Positions 32,067 to 43,195 of a stretch of 64,000 nucleotides of DNA are shown here, piece after piece (position 1 is the first letter of the stretch; every line of letters begins with the position of its first letter). The position numbers were made by a program, and so were the translations under genes. Under the pieces are notes generated by a model. It was not told the DNA's origin. It saw only the letters and a program-made list of their open reading frames with translations, and did not search any database. Origin of the DNA: Leguminivora glycinivorella (taxonomy: Eukaryota; Arthropoda; Insecta; Lepidoptera; Tortricidae); contig NC_062985.1 of assembly GCF_023078275.1 (NCBI RefSeq), positions 310,001 through 374,000 on the forward strand, given 5' to 3'.

Positions 32067-32150
32067 GGGGTCGGGTGGTGTAGTGGTAAGGACGATAGCC
32101 ACGTAAGCTTAAGAGCCCGGGTTCAATAACCCAGATCCTTTAGCAAACTG
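32067..32150 (+). repeat. tRNA-like sequence, probably a SINE head
   Basis: GGTGTAGTGGTAAGGAC resembles an A-box and GGGTTCAATAACCC a B-box. Stems other than the T arm are poor, so I do not call a functional tRNA. Confidence 0.5.
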
Positions 32151-32154
32151 TGGA

Positions 32155-33268
32155 CTTGGTGCCGTTTGCTTTAGTGGTAATGAGTTATATATTGTCCGTT
32201 TAATAAAACTCGTGGTTAAATGAAACGTAAAGAAAAAATAGATGTTTCGAAAACCATTAACCATTTTCATTAAATTAAGGTCAAAGTCGCTCAATGTTAT
32301 TATTAATGAGATGTTCTATCACCCCTTTTCATTTTTGCATTGGTTTTAGGGACACCCGGTGTACGTAGAAATTCATAAAATTACTATTGTTATCTCTGAA
32401 AAGAGCCCAATACACCCTGTTTTTATTGAATTCCGTTAACTTTAGTTTAGTTTAAATTCTTTAGTTCAAATACAATCAATTTCTCTAAAAAAACTAGCCT
32501 CTTAACTCTTACGGTTACCGAATTATTAAAAAAAAAAAACTGAACACGTGTGTGGCATCCCTTATCACATCTTAATACTATCTGTTCTGACATGCGCCGT
32601 CAAACACTTGACAATGACTTTAATGTTATGATTAAAGGTCCTCTCACACTAAATAATCCATTTATTTTGTAAAGTAACAAAAAACAATTATTTTTTCGAA
32701 TTTAATCCATTGATTGTGTATCTGTTCTTAGGTTATAAACAAAACCTTTTTTTTTTTTCGAATTTAACAAAAAGAGATATACAAGTGGTTCCTGATGATG
32801 ACCCCAACTGCGTGTCGAATTTAACGGAAAACAAAAAAAAACACGGTGTATAACAAGCAATTAAATTTTCATGTCATTTCTATACGCCAAGAGCGCGTTT
32901 CAGAATCAAGTCCCTGCTCGCTCTGGGATAACAACGAAACGAGACGTGGTCTGAATACGCTACAGAATAATGGCAGGTTGAATTATAACTTTATTTGAGA
33001 ATGTTATCAATATTGAGATCATGTCAAAAATTCTTGAATCCAAGATCCTCTTCTTGTTTTATTTTAACTAGTTTTTTGTAGCCAAACAGAAAACTATAAT
33101 CATTGGACATTAATATTAAGACTAATTTAGATTTAATATTTTTAAAAGACCGTGCATACATTGTGCTTGTATTTCGTACAACATGCTTGAGCGAGACGGG
33201 CAAATGAGATCGAATTGGAATCCTTGCAATTTTTTATTGAATGAGTATTTTGAGCTTTTACAATACTA
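32155..33268. other. no recognisable feature
   Basis: AT-rich. No shared repeat or coding motif was identified. Confidence 0.45.
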
Positions 33269-33280
33269 TCAGACAGCATT

Positions 33281-33535
33281 CAGTGGGTCGATTTTTGAGT
33301 CTCACGGCGTTCGAATTCAGAAAATTGACACTGAAAATAATAAGGAAGTCACCGTTTTCAACCGGTATTTTAGTGACAAAATCCCGTATGCGAGATTCAA
33401 AAATCGCCGCCCAGGGGGCCGATTTTTGAGTCTCACTGTCACTAAAATACCGGTTGAAAACGATGACTTGCCTATTATTTTCAGTGACAATTTTCTGAAT
33501 TCGAACGCGTGAGACCTAAAAAATCGGCCCCCAGG
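33281..33535. mobile_element. double foldback, GGGGCCGATTTTTGAG family, with 12-bp flanking repeat
   Basis: Two foldback units (33285-33410 and 33411-33532) are also reverse complements of each other. TCAGACAGCATT occurs just outside both ends (33269-33280 and 33536-33547). The 109-codon ORF across it is not a gene. A related single unit lies at 61057-61164. Confidence 0.8.
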
Positions 33536-33954
33536 TCAGACAGCATTTTGCCCAAACTACGAGTATAAATTATGCTCGCTCTCTTTACTTTTGCGCGGTC
33601 GACTAGTTTTCTCGATAAATTTCGAACCTCATTCACCAAATAAGGAAATATCCCCGAACTCTAAAAAAGATGGCCGCCGATCGCTAAATCATAAACGTGT
33701 TCAACTAAACCCTACTATTAAATCATACGCTGAAATATGCTCGCCTTCTGATTTATGAAGGTATAGATAAACATACAGTAAAATAAACACGGAACTAAAC
33801 CTAGTGTGTTTAGTTAAAAGGTTTATATTGATATGGCAAATGTTAAAATGCCAAGTTGTTTCGATCCTAATACTTGGATCGTATATTGATACCAATATGC
33901 TTACCATTATGTGTATGAGGAGTTTTATAGGTAGGTGTAATCAAAATCTAGATT

Positions 33955-34985
33955 TTTTTTTATACTACGTCGGTGGCAAACAAGTATACGGTCCGCCTGA
34001 TGGAAAGCGGTCACCGTAACCTATGGATGCCTGCAATTCAAAGAATGTCACATGCGCGTTGCCACCCCATTAGAAACATGTACACTCCCCTTTGCTGTGT
34101 TAAGTATAAGTACACAGCAAAAAGGAGGAGGGTTTGGGTTGTCGACGACTCAAAGAACAATAGACGGAACAAATTAGTTTCGTAAGTCCTCCCGTCGTCA
34201 GCACCCCGCACCCTCGTTGAGCTCTGGCAGCCTTACTCACCGGCAGGAACACAACACTATGAGTAGGGTCTAGTGCTATTTGGCTGCGGTCTTCTGTAAG
34301 GCGGAGGTACTTCCCCAGTTGGGCTCCGCTCTAGATTCGAGCGAGACCAGGGGCGGCTCACTCCGCGATTGTATCGCCGCGCTACAAGTACATGCTGGCG
34401 GCCGCGAGTTCGCGGCCTAATCAGGAGTGACGCGCGTTCTCACGGAACGCACGTTCACACTTTCTATTGTTACTTTACGCCGCGAGTTTTTTTGAGGTTC
34501 ATATGCGATGTCCACGTGTGGAATGGCTAATAAAGCATAGTTAAATAGAAATCATGAATAAAATAGGACAATCTTACACAGATCTTATTGATTAAGTCCC
34601 ACGGAAAAGTTCAATAAGGCTTGTGATGCTGAAGGCTTAAACAAAAATATATAAATACTGTATATATACCTGGAAAGTACCCAAGACTTGAATATATAGT
34701 ATAACATTTTATCTGAGAGTTAATTCGTTTTAATCCATATGCAACCCTATCATCCGTCGCTGCGCACGTGCGGCTCGTTTCTTTGTTAGAATTTTGTAGG
34801 CATTTAAAAAGGCGGCATTTTGTGAATATCAAAGCAGTGGGCCTTCTGTACTTGTACTATTATATATTCTGTGGCGAGACGATATCCGCTGTGCTGTGCC
34901 CTACCACACAAAGCGGAATATCATTCGCTATGCCCTACCTACTACAAACAAATTACATTACTTTGCTTTGCTCGTCGTCAAATAT
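33955..34985 (+). repeat. LINE-derived block, left copy of an inverted pair
   Basis: Begins TTTTTTTTATACTACGTCGG, the reverse of the 23625 block, then TTGCTGTGTTAAGTATAAGT and GAGCTCTGGCAGCCTTACTC ... TAGTGCTATTTGGCTGCGG. It ends with the block GATATCCGCTGTGCTGTGCC. Its reverse complement lies at 37065-37532. A T-rich start suggests a retroposon read backwards. No ORF survives. Confidence 0.75.
34348..34873. mobile_element. 0.5-kb insertion in the LINE-derived block
   Basis: Absent from the inverted sister near 37140. GCGAGAC lies on both sides (34341-34347 and 34874-34880), a 7-bp target duplication. It starts CAGGGGCGGCTCACTCC, reminiscent of hAT termini, but the other end (ATTCTGTG) does not mirror it, so the class is open. 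Confidence 0.65.
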
Positions 34986-35013
34986 CATCTCCTGATCTGA
35001 AAATGCCCAAGCA

Positions 35014-35128
35014 GGCAAGCATGGTTGCGCGATAAACGGTAAAACGTCAGGCACCCGTCTCTATCGCACTTACATATAGTGCGAAAAGGACGGCCTGACG
35101 TTTTATCGTTTATTACGCGACTATGCTA
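35014..35128. mobile_element. foldback MITE, AAGCATGGTYGCGCGATA family
   Basis: Arms AGCATGGTTGCGCGATAAAC and its imperfect inverse, with TCGCACTTACATATAGTGCG in the loop. A cleaner copy lies at 39686-39807. Confidence 0.8.
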
Positions 35129-35276
35129 TCGGTTCTATGCGTAAAGAGGCGAAGCACGTGTCGAGTTTGGTATTTTTGGTGGTGGTTCGCGGATAAACAG
35201 AACATCAAAGTTACCCATTATTATTTGTTGATTCCTGCAAAATAACTAAGGCCTGATGGTCTTAAGTACCTTTTTT

Positions 35277-35823
35277 AGGGTTCCGTAGTCAACTAGGAAC
35301 CCTTATAGTTTCGCCATGTCTGTCTGTCCGTCCGTCCGTCCGTCCGTCCGTCCGCGGATAATCTCAGTAGCCGTTAGCACTAGAAAGCTGAAATTTAGTA
35401 CCAATATGTATATCAATCACGCCAACAAAGTGCAAAAATAAAAAATGGACAAAAATGTTTTATTAGGGTACCCCCCCTACATGTAAAGGGGGGCTGATAT
35501 TTTTTTTCATTTCAACCCCAACGTGTTATATATTGTTGGATAGGTATTTAAAAATGAATAAGGGTTTACTAATATCGTTTTTTGATAATATTAATATTTT
35601 TGGAAATAATCACTCCTAAAGGAAAAAAAAGTGCGTCCCCCCCCCCTCTAACTTTTGAACCATATGTTTAAAAAATATGAAAAAAATCACAAAAGTAGAA
35701 CTTTATAAAGACTTTCTAGGAAAATTGTTTTGAACTTGATAGGTTCAGTAGTTTTTGAGAAAAATACGAAAAACTACGGAACCCTACACTGAGCGTGGCC
35801 CGACACGCTCTTGGCCGGTTTTT
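35277..35823 (+). repeat. GGTTCCG-family repeat, full-length
   Basis: AGGGTTCCGTAGTCAACTAG to ACGGAACCCTACACTGAGCG and the terminal hairpin. It carries about seven TCCG units. Confidence 0.88.
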
Positions 35824-35992
35824 TTTTTGATAAATTTTTCGGCCTAAACGGTCATGTACTTAAGGTGCATAAAACGTTTAAAAAGAGTCGCCATTTAGTT
35901 AAAAAAAAATGTGTTTGAAACCCACAATACTCTGAAATTTGCCATAAATTCGAAACCCTACCGGGGCAGAGCAAAGGTGTCTTGAATGTTAA

Positions 35993-36115
35993 CACTTTCG
36001 CTACCAAGAACCCGACTGTCGGGCACACCGCTCGTAGAAGCGTAGCCGATTACATGGGTTTCCCCGTATGTAGCGAAAATGTCGTAGCGCCGCGTAGAGC
36101 CCGGTTTCGAAAGTG
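35993..36115. mobile_element. MITE with TTAA duplication, CACTTTCG termini
   Basis: TTAA at 35989-35992 and 36116-36119 flanks inverted CACTTTCG / CGAAAGTG ends. TTAA duplication is the piggyBac signature, but the terminal sequence is not a classic piggyBac CCC start. Confidence 0.75.
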
Positions 36116-36249
36116 TTAAGTGTCGTTTAAATTATTCTGCTGCCTAGCCCGTTAGGTTTGGTGTTTATTGTTTTTTAACCGACTTCACAATTTCAAAGGG
36201 GGTCCTCTGTCCATCGGAATATGAGTTTTTGTTACTTGTTCTTAGATTT

Positions 36250-36590
36250 AAAAGCAAGTGAACGGAGAATAAATGAAAATGAAAATGAAATATTTATTTT
36301 TCAAGATGGCATATTACAATGCGCATATGAACGTCAAATAAAGCTACGCCGGCTCTAACCCTACGCCTCAGCCTCGAGAAGATTTCAGTCCCCCCTCAGT
36401 TGGGAGGGGGGTATCCACTATGGGACCGGCAAGAAACTCGGCGGGCCACTTCTTTTCAAAACATTACATCTTATAAACGTTATGAGATATTAATAATGGA
36501 ATTAATTGAGAAGGTCATCATCCTCCTCCTTGCGTTGTCCCGGCATTTGCCACGGCTCATAGGAGCCTGGGGTCCGCTTTGACAACTAAT
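36250..36590 (-). repeat. two LINE 3-prime fragments
   Basis: 36268-36480 has an (AAAATG)n-like start and the GGGACCGGCAAGAAACTCGG block known from lepidopteran LINE 3-prime UTRs read backwards. 36505-36590 matches the CATCCTCCTTGCGTTGTCCC / GAGCCTGGGGTCCGC block of 28105 and 40336. Confidence 0.6.
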
Positions 36591-36599
36591 CCCAAATCC

Positions 36600-37064
36600 C
36601 AAGGTATGGAGATATTATCAATCAATACGAGTACGAGAAAAACGTTCGTCATTCTCGAGAGTAAAAAGCAAATATATATTTTTGGTAATTAACGAAAGCT
36701 TTTAGCAAGATTACTACGGCTAAAACCCTATTACGAGAGCTCCTATTATCCATGAACTATGATCAGGCTGAAGAGGTCTTAAAATGGATGACCGTATCCT
36801 TCTGTTTCTGTTGTTTCTGTTATTTTTTTTACACTTACACTTATACACTGCACATTTACACAAAATCAACACTCATTTATTATTACCTATACTACATGCT
36901 TAGAGATTGTAGCCTAAAATGTCAATAGCCGAATCATTTTTGTTAAACTATCTTAAGTAACCGGACTTCCGCGATACAGGCTTTGCCTAGTGTGGAAGTC
37001 ACAGTAAATGATAAAATTGTAGCTATTCCTTTTCTTGGTAAATAAATTATTCTATTCTATTTTA
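36600..37064. other. no recognisable feature
   Basis: AT-rich. No coding motif or shared repeat was seen. Confidence 0.45.
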
Positions 37065-37532
37065 AAGTAGGAGGTAGGGCATAGCGAATGATATTCCGCT
37101 TTGTGTGGTAGGGCACAGCACAGCGGATATCGTCTCGCTCGAATCTAGAGACGAGACCAACTGGGGAAGTACCTCCGCCTTACAGAAGACCGCAGCCAAA
37201 TAGCACTAGACCCTACTCATAGTGTTGTGTTCCTGCCGGTGAGTAAGGCTGCCAGAGCTCAACGAGGGTGCGGTGTGCTGATGACGGGAGGACTTACGGA
37301 ACTAACTTGTTCCGTCTATTGTCCTTTGAGTCGTCGGCAACCCGAACCCTCCTTGGAACTTGTACACTCCTTTTTGCTGTGTACTTAACACAGCAAAAGG
37401 GAGTGTACAAGTTTCTAATGGGGTGGCAACGCGCATGTGACACTGTTTGAGTTGCAGGCGTCCATAGGTTACGGTGACCGCTTTACATCAGGCGGACCGT
37501 ATACTTGTTTGCCACCGACGTAGTATAAAAAA
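37065..37532 (-). repeat. LINE-derived block, right copy of an inverted pair
   Basis: Reverse complement of 33955-34985 without its 0.5-kb insertion. It ends GCCACCGACGTAGTATAAAAA, i.e. a poly-A end. Confidence 0.8.
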
Positions 37533-37586
37533 AAAAAAACGAGGTCGTATGCTAACCTTAGCTTTCCTTGCCATCATCATTGATTG

Positions 37587-37832
37587 GTTTGACGACCGGT
37601 CTGGCCTAGCGGATAGTGTGACCCTGCCTGCTAAGCCGCGGTCCCGGGTTTGAATCCCGGTAAGGGTATTTATTTGTGTGATGAGCACAGATATTTGTTC
37701 CTGAGTCATGGGTGTTTTCTATGGATCGTTGTCTGAATACCCATAACACAAGCCTTCTTGAGCTTACCGTGGGAATCAGTCAATGTCAACCTGTGTAATC
37801 TAAGAATATCCTATAATATTTATTTATTTATC
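37587..37832 (+). repeat. tRNA-derived SINE, near complete
   Basis: Head GACCGGTCTGGCCTAGCGG, B-box GGGTTTGAATCCCGG, body TGATGAGCACAGATATTTG, and tail TATAATATTTATTTATTTA. Confidence 0.85.
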
Positions 37833-37999
37833 ATCATTCGCCTGCCCTTATTATTTTAGTTTTAAGTTTAGTTATAATTATGGATGGCCTGAAAATCAGT
37901 GCCGTGTCTCTTAGATACGGTCTACGCTGAGCGGCATCCTATTTGGTATAACAGTACCTAATGATTCACCTGCATCTATGTATCTTGTTATATGTTTTA

Positions 38000-38110
38000 T
38001 ACCAAATATTTTTTTTCTTTCTTTCTTTCTTGCTTTCTTTTTTTCTTTCTTTCTATCTTTCTTTCTTATCCCAGTCATTTGGGGTCGGCGCAGCATGTCC
38101 TTCTCTTCCA
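38000..38110 (-). repeat. (CTTT)n tract and RTE-like LINE 3-prime end
   Basis: The CTTT repeats at 38008-38067 are followed by CATTTGGGGTCGGCGCAGCA, which matches the 3-prime portion of the LINE insertion at 28340-28380. The long F/L-rich ORFs come from the CTTT tract. Confidence 0.7.
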
Positions 38111-38111
38111 T

Positions 38112-38550
38112 ATCTCTCTATCGCTCGTCATCTCATCATTCACTTGTTTCCATAAGTATAAATCATTTTTCACGCAATCCATCCACCTTTTTCTTTTCTT
38201 ACCAACTACCTAGGTACCTACTAGAAATTCTGGTCATTTTATGCTTTATTTCAGTTATTAACCCAAGGTATTTGCATACAAATAGACCGGCGGGAAAGCA
38301 AATAATGCGCACGTAACATATGGCCCAATTTTCCCCACATTACTTTCAATATGGCCGACACAACTTCGGACATTTAGGTTAAAAGCCTTCGGAAAAGTAT
38401 GGCCGAATTTTCTAGATATGTGCGGAACAAGAAGTAATATTAACTTGGAATGTTGATGTGGGTTAAAGTTTTACTGTGTTATTTGTTTTGTATTTTTTGA
38501 GAACTAAGTTTATAGGTAATAAGCTTGGCTGTACAAGAGTAAAAGTGATA
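38112..38550. other. no recognisable feature
   Basis: LINE 3-prime UTR-like sequence may extend to about 38200. The rest is unrecognised. Confidence 0.4.
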
Positions 38551-39245
38551 TAGTTATTTGTTATACAAGGGGGCAAAGTTGTATTTTAACGCCGAGTGTG
38601 GAATTGAAAAACGAGCAAGTGAAAGGATTCTATAGTTGAACCACGAGCGAAGCGAGTGGTTCGAGAATAGAATCCTGAACTTGTGAGTTTTTAACACACG
38701 AGAAGTAAAATACATTTGCACCCGAGTGTAACACAAAACTTTTCCCCTCACTATAGCGAGGAAACTACAAGGCAAAAAAATGCGTTTATCACTGCTTCCA
38801 GTAGTTCCACAGGTGGTAAATCATCTTTATTACCAGATTCACCTACTTTTATCAATTTTAAAGCAGTTTATTTGACTTTATTCAAGGTCAAATTACTTTA
38901 CCCACTAGTGGATAAAATGCGTTTTTACCCGCTGGTATTAAAGGACAAAACACGTGTTTCCGAGCTAGTGAGGGGAAAAATACTTAATTTGATTTTTCAC
39001 TAGTATTTTTTTTTATACTACGTCGGTGGCAAACAATCATACGGCCCGCCTGATGTAAAGCGGTCACCGTAACCTATGGACGCCTGCAACTCAAACAGTG
39101 TCACATGCGCGTTGCCACCCCATTAGAAACTTGTACATTCCCTTTTGCTGTGTTAGGTACAGTTGGAGTAGGAGTACTTAACCACCCCCCGCAGGTTCCA
39201 CACTCGGCGTTAAAATACAACTTTGCCCCCTTGTATAACAAATAA
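38551..39245. mobile_element. 0.7-kb MITE with 50-bp inverted ends
   Basis: ATAGTTATTTGTTATACAAG to CGCCGAGTGTGGA at the left is repeated inverted at 39195-39245. It encloses ACGAGCGAAGCGAGTGG and a nested retroposon block (39004-39165). The left 430 bp recur at 8620-9050. No transposase. Confidence 0.82.
39004..39165 (+). repeat. retroposon block nested in the MITE
   Basis: Inverted copy of the 23625 block: T-run, ATACTACGTCGGTGGCAAAC ... CCCCATTAGAAACTTGTACA. Confidence 0.75.
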
Positions 39246-39345
39246 CTATTATTAATTTATTGTTTTTAAGTAGTCACACTACTGTACTTGTACCTTATAA
39301 ACTTAAATAGATATCATTCACAAAAGAAAAACGGCTGAGTCCACT

Positions 39346-39418
39346 GGTGGCCGAGCCGGGAATCAAACCCGGGTCTTCAGCTTACGCGGCTAACGTCTTA
39401 ACCACTAGAACACCCGTA
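39346..39418 (-). repeat. tRNA-like sequence, probably a SINE head
   Basis: The minus strand has TAGTGGTTAAGAC (A-box-like) and CCCGGGTTTGATTCCCGG (perfect T arm with B-box). Acceptor and anticodon stems pair poorly, so it is not called as a tRNA gene. Confidence 0.55.
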
Positions 39419-39539
39419 ACAGGCGGGCTGTACTGTCCTAATCTTTATTTAATTATATTTACCTAAAAGATAAGAATTATGATGTACCTACTTACCTAAA
39501 TGAAACAGCAAAACAATCAAAGTGATAATTAATATACAC

Positions 39540-39686
39540 CTGCCGGTCTATCATGCTTCTAATTTTATCACTTATCCACGCGGATAAGACAACTGTCACT
39601 CTCACACTGTCATACTTGCCAAAGCGTGACGGATGCTTTATCCACGTGGATAAGTGATAAAATTGGAAGCATGATACGCCGGCTGC
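39540..39686. mobile_element. foldback MITE, second copy of the 3692 element
   Basis: Arms GCCGGTCTATCATGCTTCTA and the inverse ending GCATGATACGCCGGC. It abuts the next foldback with no spacer. Confidence 0.85.
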
Positions 39687-39807
39687 ACGGGAAGCATGGT
39701 CGCGCGATAGACGATAAAATATCATGCCGTCCCTATCGCACTTACAAATAGTGCGATAGGGACGGCCTGCTATTTTATCGTCTATCGCGCGACCATGCTT
39801 CCCGTGC
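39686..39807. mobile_element. near-perfect foldback MITE, GCACGGGAAGCATGG
   Basis: Arms GCACGGGAAGCATGGTCGCG and its exact inverse. The loop region GTCCCTATCGCACTTAC is itself inverted. The arms are almost identical, implying recent origin. Confidence 0.88.
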
Positions 39808-40335
39808 TGTTTTATATCATCTTTAATATAAGTTGAATCACCAATTTTCAAAGCACCTCGTTTATTTTTGTGAATTTGGTACCATTACTACTACATAAAT
39901 CTTTATTTCTCTCTCTTTATAAATTGACAACTTTATATTTCCAAACTGTACTAGGCGGTAGCTAGACATTTTCAGGTTTTCAGGTCATTGCTCCCTGGAC
40001 GACCGGGCCGTATTGCCACTATTTCGAGCACTATGATAAATGTGAGTCTTTTGTTATACTCCTGCGTCCTAATAGTTTTCCTTGTAAATCATCCCAATTG
40101 CCATTCTTTATTCTAGTTTCCGATATCGTCCCTTGAGGTCTCTTATTACAATATAAAATACGACAATACATATAATATGTAAAATATTTGTTCATGTTCA
40201 TAACATAAATAAGAGTATAAGAGTCAAATGGTAGTAATGTTTGTGTAAGTATACCTACTTTGTAACATCTTATAACACCATGGATGCAATAAATAGATAT
40301 GAATATGAATATGAATATAAGTGCGTTGGGATTAG
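39808..40335. other. no recognisable feature
   Basis: No shared repeat or motif. A 103-codon minus-strand ORF at 40031-40342 has no recognisable features. Confidence 0.4.
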
Positions 40336-40503
40336 TTGTCAAAGCGGACCCCAGGCTTCCATGAGCTGTGGCAAATGCTGGGATAACGCAAGGAGGATGA
40401 TGGTGTGTAAAAGTGCGTTTTCACATTATCCGATCCGATATCGGATGTAAGACCGATATCCCATACATTGAAGCCGCCATCTTTGATTTTGGCCTTTGAA
40501 ATA
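40336..40503 (+). repeat. LINE 3-prime block followed by part of a GTGCGTTTTCAC MITE
   Basis: 40336-40395 is the inverted GCGGACCCCAGGCTTCC ... GCAAGGAGGATGATGG block. From 40412, GTGCGTTTTCACATTATCCG begins a foldback whose right arm is incomplete. Confidence 0.65.
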
Positions 40504-40895
40504 ATTCCTTTGTATGCAAGTGTGATCAGAAACAGAAACAGACAATGACTACTGCAATCTAGTATTTCCACAATATTGTCTCACGTAAATAAATGAGGAC
40601 TTAAATGACGGATGTGATATGATATTTAACTGTATTGTTAAATATTGAATTTCAAATTTGGATATTAAGGGTTAACAACAACATCAATAAAATCAGCTTA
40701 AGGATCAGCTGTAGATGAAGTTATGCGAGGCAAGTAACCCGCTTAACTACTAAACTAAACACCACAGGCGAGAACGCTCATTCCTGATTCTACTCGCATC
40801 GGAAGATAGTGGACGCAGGAATAACACAAGTGTGGTAAGAAAGGATATTATATTTCTACGTGAATTATGATTTATTTTAAAATTACATTAGATCA

Positions 40896-41014
40896 GTGGC
40901 CCGTTTCTCGAAAGGTACAAGCCTTGTATTACAAGTGTGCGAACTGTCAAATCGTATGGGTTGTCATGGAAATACACTTGTAATACAAGGCTTGTACCTT
41001 TCGAGAAACGGGTC
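40896..41014. mobile_element. GGGCCCGTTTCTCGAAAGG foldback MITE, third locus
   Basis: Arms CCCGTTTCTCGAAAGGTAC and GTACCTTTCGAGAAACGGG. The loop is shorter than at 31497. Confidence 0.82.
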
Positions 41015-42123
41015 ACAGGTATTAGGTCCATTATTGGCCACAGCATCTGTTACGAAAATTGTTGTAGATGTTTGTTGCAGAGCTTGTGAGTTTACGAGGT
41101 TCTGCATTAGGTATTAGGTTAACCTACTGTGGTTCAATGTCCTAATACTAGGACATAATACCTACGATGGAATTTGAATCTACGTTAAATAGAATTGAGT
41201 TGCTTTTGTTTTGATTCGTTCGATTTTCAAAAAAAATGAAATTTAGCCCTGTTTTCTAGTACCATTGATTTGATTGGCAAATTTTTTGTATGGTGGGTCG
41301 CTAGAGGTAGAGGAAATATTTTATCAATGTCTGGCGGTCTAGCATAACCTGGCGCTGTTGAAGTCGCGCTTCATGTATGGACTCGCGCGAGAATGCAAGT
41401 TGTGCTAAGCTGCCAGTTCTAATTTAACAATTTGTTCTGCCTTCAATTGGTTTTGACATAACCTAGACAAGTAGACATTGTCTTATTGATTATTGTGCAT
41501 CTTTTACTTTTTCGAAAACTCCAAGCGTGAGCGATCTATAAGATGGTATTAAAATAAGATTAAACTATAGTTTTAAATCCGAATCGTCCTTCTTGGTAAT
41601 GTAGTAGAGATTCTGATCTCTTTGCCTGTTTTTTTTTGTACGAGTAATCAAGTTAAAAAAAAGCAATAATTAGTGTGGTATTTATAATATAAAGTATGTA
41701 GTCAAATTAAAATTTTGAACTTGAAACCAACAATTTTCATTGAGCTTAATTAAAACTATATTTTCAGTACTAAAGATTTAGTTCATTACAAGTCTGACTT
41801 TTCCAATAAACCAAATGCATTTTGAAGACTTACCTCACTTCACCTTTCGCCCGCGTAATACCAAAGCTCGCATAGACGGCACGTAGGGCTGCCTCTCGTA
41901 ATACAGCGCAAACAAGCGCATTGAGGCTTAGAACGGCTGACAACCCTGTGCACCTAGCCACCGCAAGTTTATGTTTCAATCGTAATATTAAATAACCTTT
42001 TGAGCATTATTTTAGGATTGTCTCGGGTGCAAAAAGTATACATTCGTTCGATTATTCATGAATAGTGGCCGGGTCACCCTGATACAATCATATTCCTAAG
42101 CAAAATTGTCAAAAAAAATCCTT
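41015..42123. other. no gene; one MITE fragment
   Basis: AAGTCGCGCTTCATGTATGG ... GCAAGTTGTGCTAAGC at 41356-41418 matches the foldback at 51434-51530. The rest is unrecognised. Confidence 0.45.
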
Positions 42124-42658
42124 TTTAGGGTTCCGTAGTCAACTAGGATCCCTTATAGTTTCGCCATGTCTGTCCGTCCGTCCGTCCGTCCGTCCGTCCG
42201 CGGATAATCTCAGTAACCGTTAGCACTAGAAAGCTGAAATTTGGTACCAATATGTATATCAATCACGCCAACAAAGTGCAAAAATAAAAAATGGAAAAAA
42301 ATGTTTTATTAGGGTACATGTAAAGTGGGGGCTGATTTTTTTTTTCATTCCATTCCCAATGTGTGATATATTGTTGGATAGGTATTTAAAAATAAATAAG
42401 GGTTTACTAAGATCGTTTTTTGATAATATTAACATTTTCGGAAATAATCGCTCCTAAAGGAAAAAAAAGTGCGTCCCCCCCCCTCTAACTTTTGAACCAT
42501 ATGTTTAAAAAATATGAAAAAAATCACAAAAGTAGAACTTTATAAAGACTTTTTAGGAAAATTGTTTTGAACTTGATAGGTTCAGTAGTTTTTGAGAAAA
42601 ATACGGAAAACTACGGAACCCTACACTGAGCGTGGCCCGACACGCTCTTGGCCAGTTT
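42124..42658 (+). repeat. GGTTCCG-family repeat, direct copy 1
   Basis: Full-length. It shares diagnostic differences with the 43196 copy (for example TTAGGGTACATGTAAAGTGG, which lacks the C-run, and CATTCCATTCCCAATG). Confidence 0.88.
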
Positions 42659-42776
42659 TTTTTTTATGGGTTAGGAGTCAAACGAGCAGACAGGTCGCCT
42701 GATGGTAAGCGATCACCGCCGCCCATGGACACTCGAAACACCAGAGGTGTTGGAGGTGCGTTGCCGGCCTTTAAGA
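42656..42776 (+). repeat. second copy of the 4072 repeat
   Basis: TTTTTTATGGGTTAGGAGTC to GTGCGTTGCCGGCCTTTAAG. It begins in the T-run that ends the GGTTCCG copy. Confidence 0.75.
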
Positions 42777-43195
42777 TGGGTGTACGCTCTTTTCTTGAAG
42801 ATTTGAAGGTCTTTAATGGAATAAGCTTTTACTACTGACTGAACTTTCCATATGTAGATATATTTATTACAAACCATGGTATGTCATAAATGTACATAGA
42901 TGTTACGAATTATGGATAGTTAATGGCCATTATTCAAGGCTTTTAGCAATCGGCACCGGTAAAACCCAAGTAATTCGACTTTTAAAGTGGGTACTAACAT
43001 AATACATACTATCAGGAAAGTTCAGTAAAACCTTGTGAAATATCTGTGCAACAAGCACGGGTGAAAATCCACAACACCTATCCATACTCGAGGCGTGATC
43101 GATCCGGGATCGTGTTCCGGGGTTTAACAAGGCACCTAGCTGATTCCGGATACTGTTTACCGGACATTTTAAACTGAGATGACCGAAGATTCTTT
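42777..43195. other. no recognisable feature
   Basis: Spacer between two directly repeated GGTTCCG copies. No motif was seen. Confidence 0.4.

Noticed and set aside
39346..39418. Candidate functional tRNA gene
   Set aside because: Only the T arm pairs well. Acceptor and anticodon stems fail, consistent with a SINE head.
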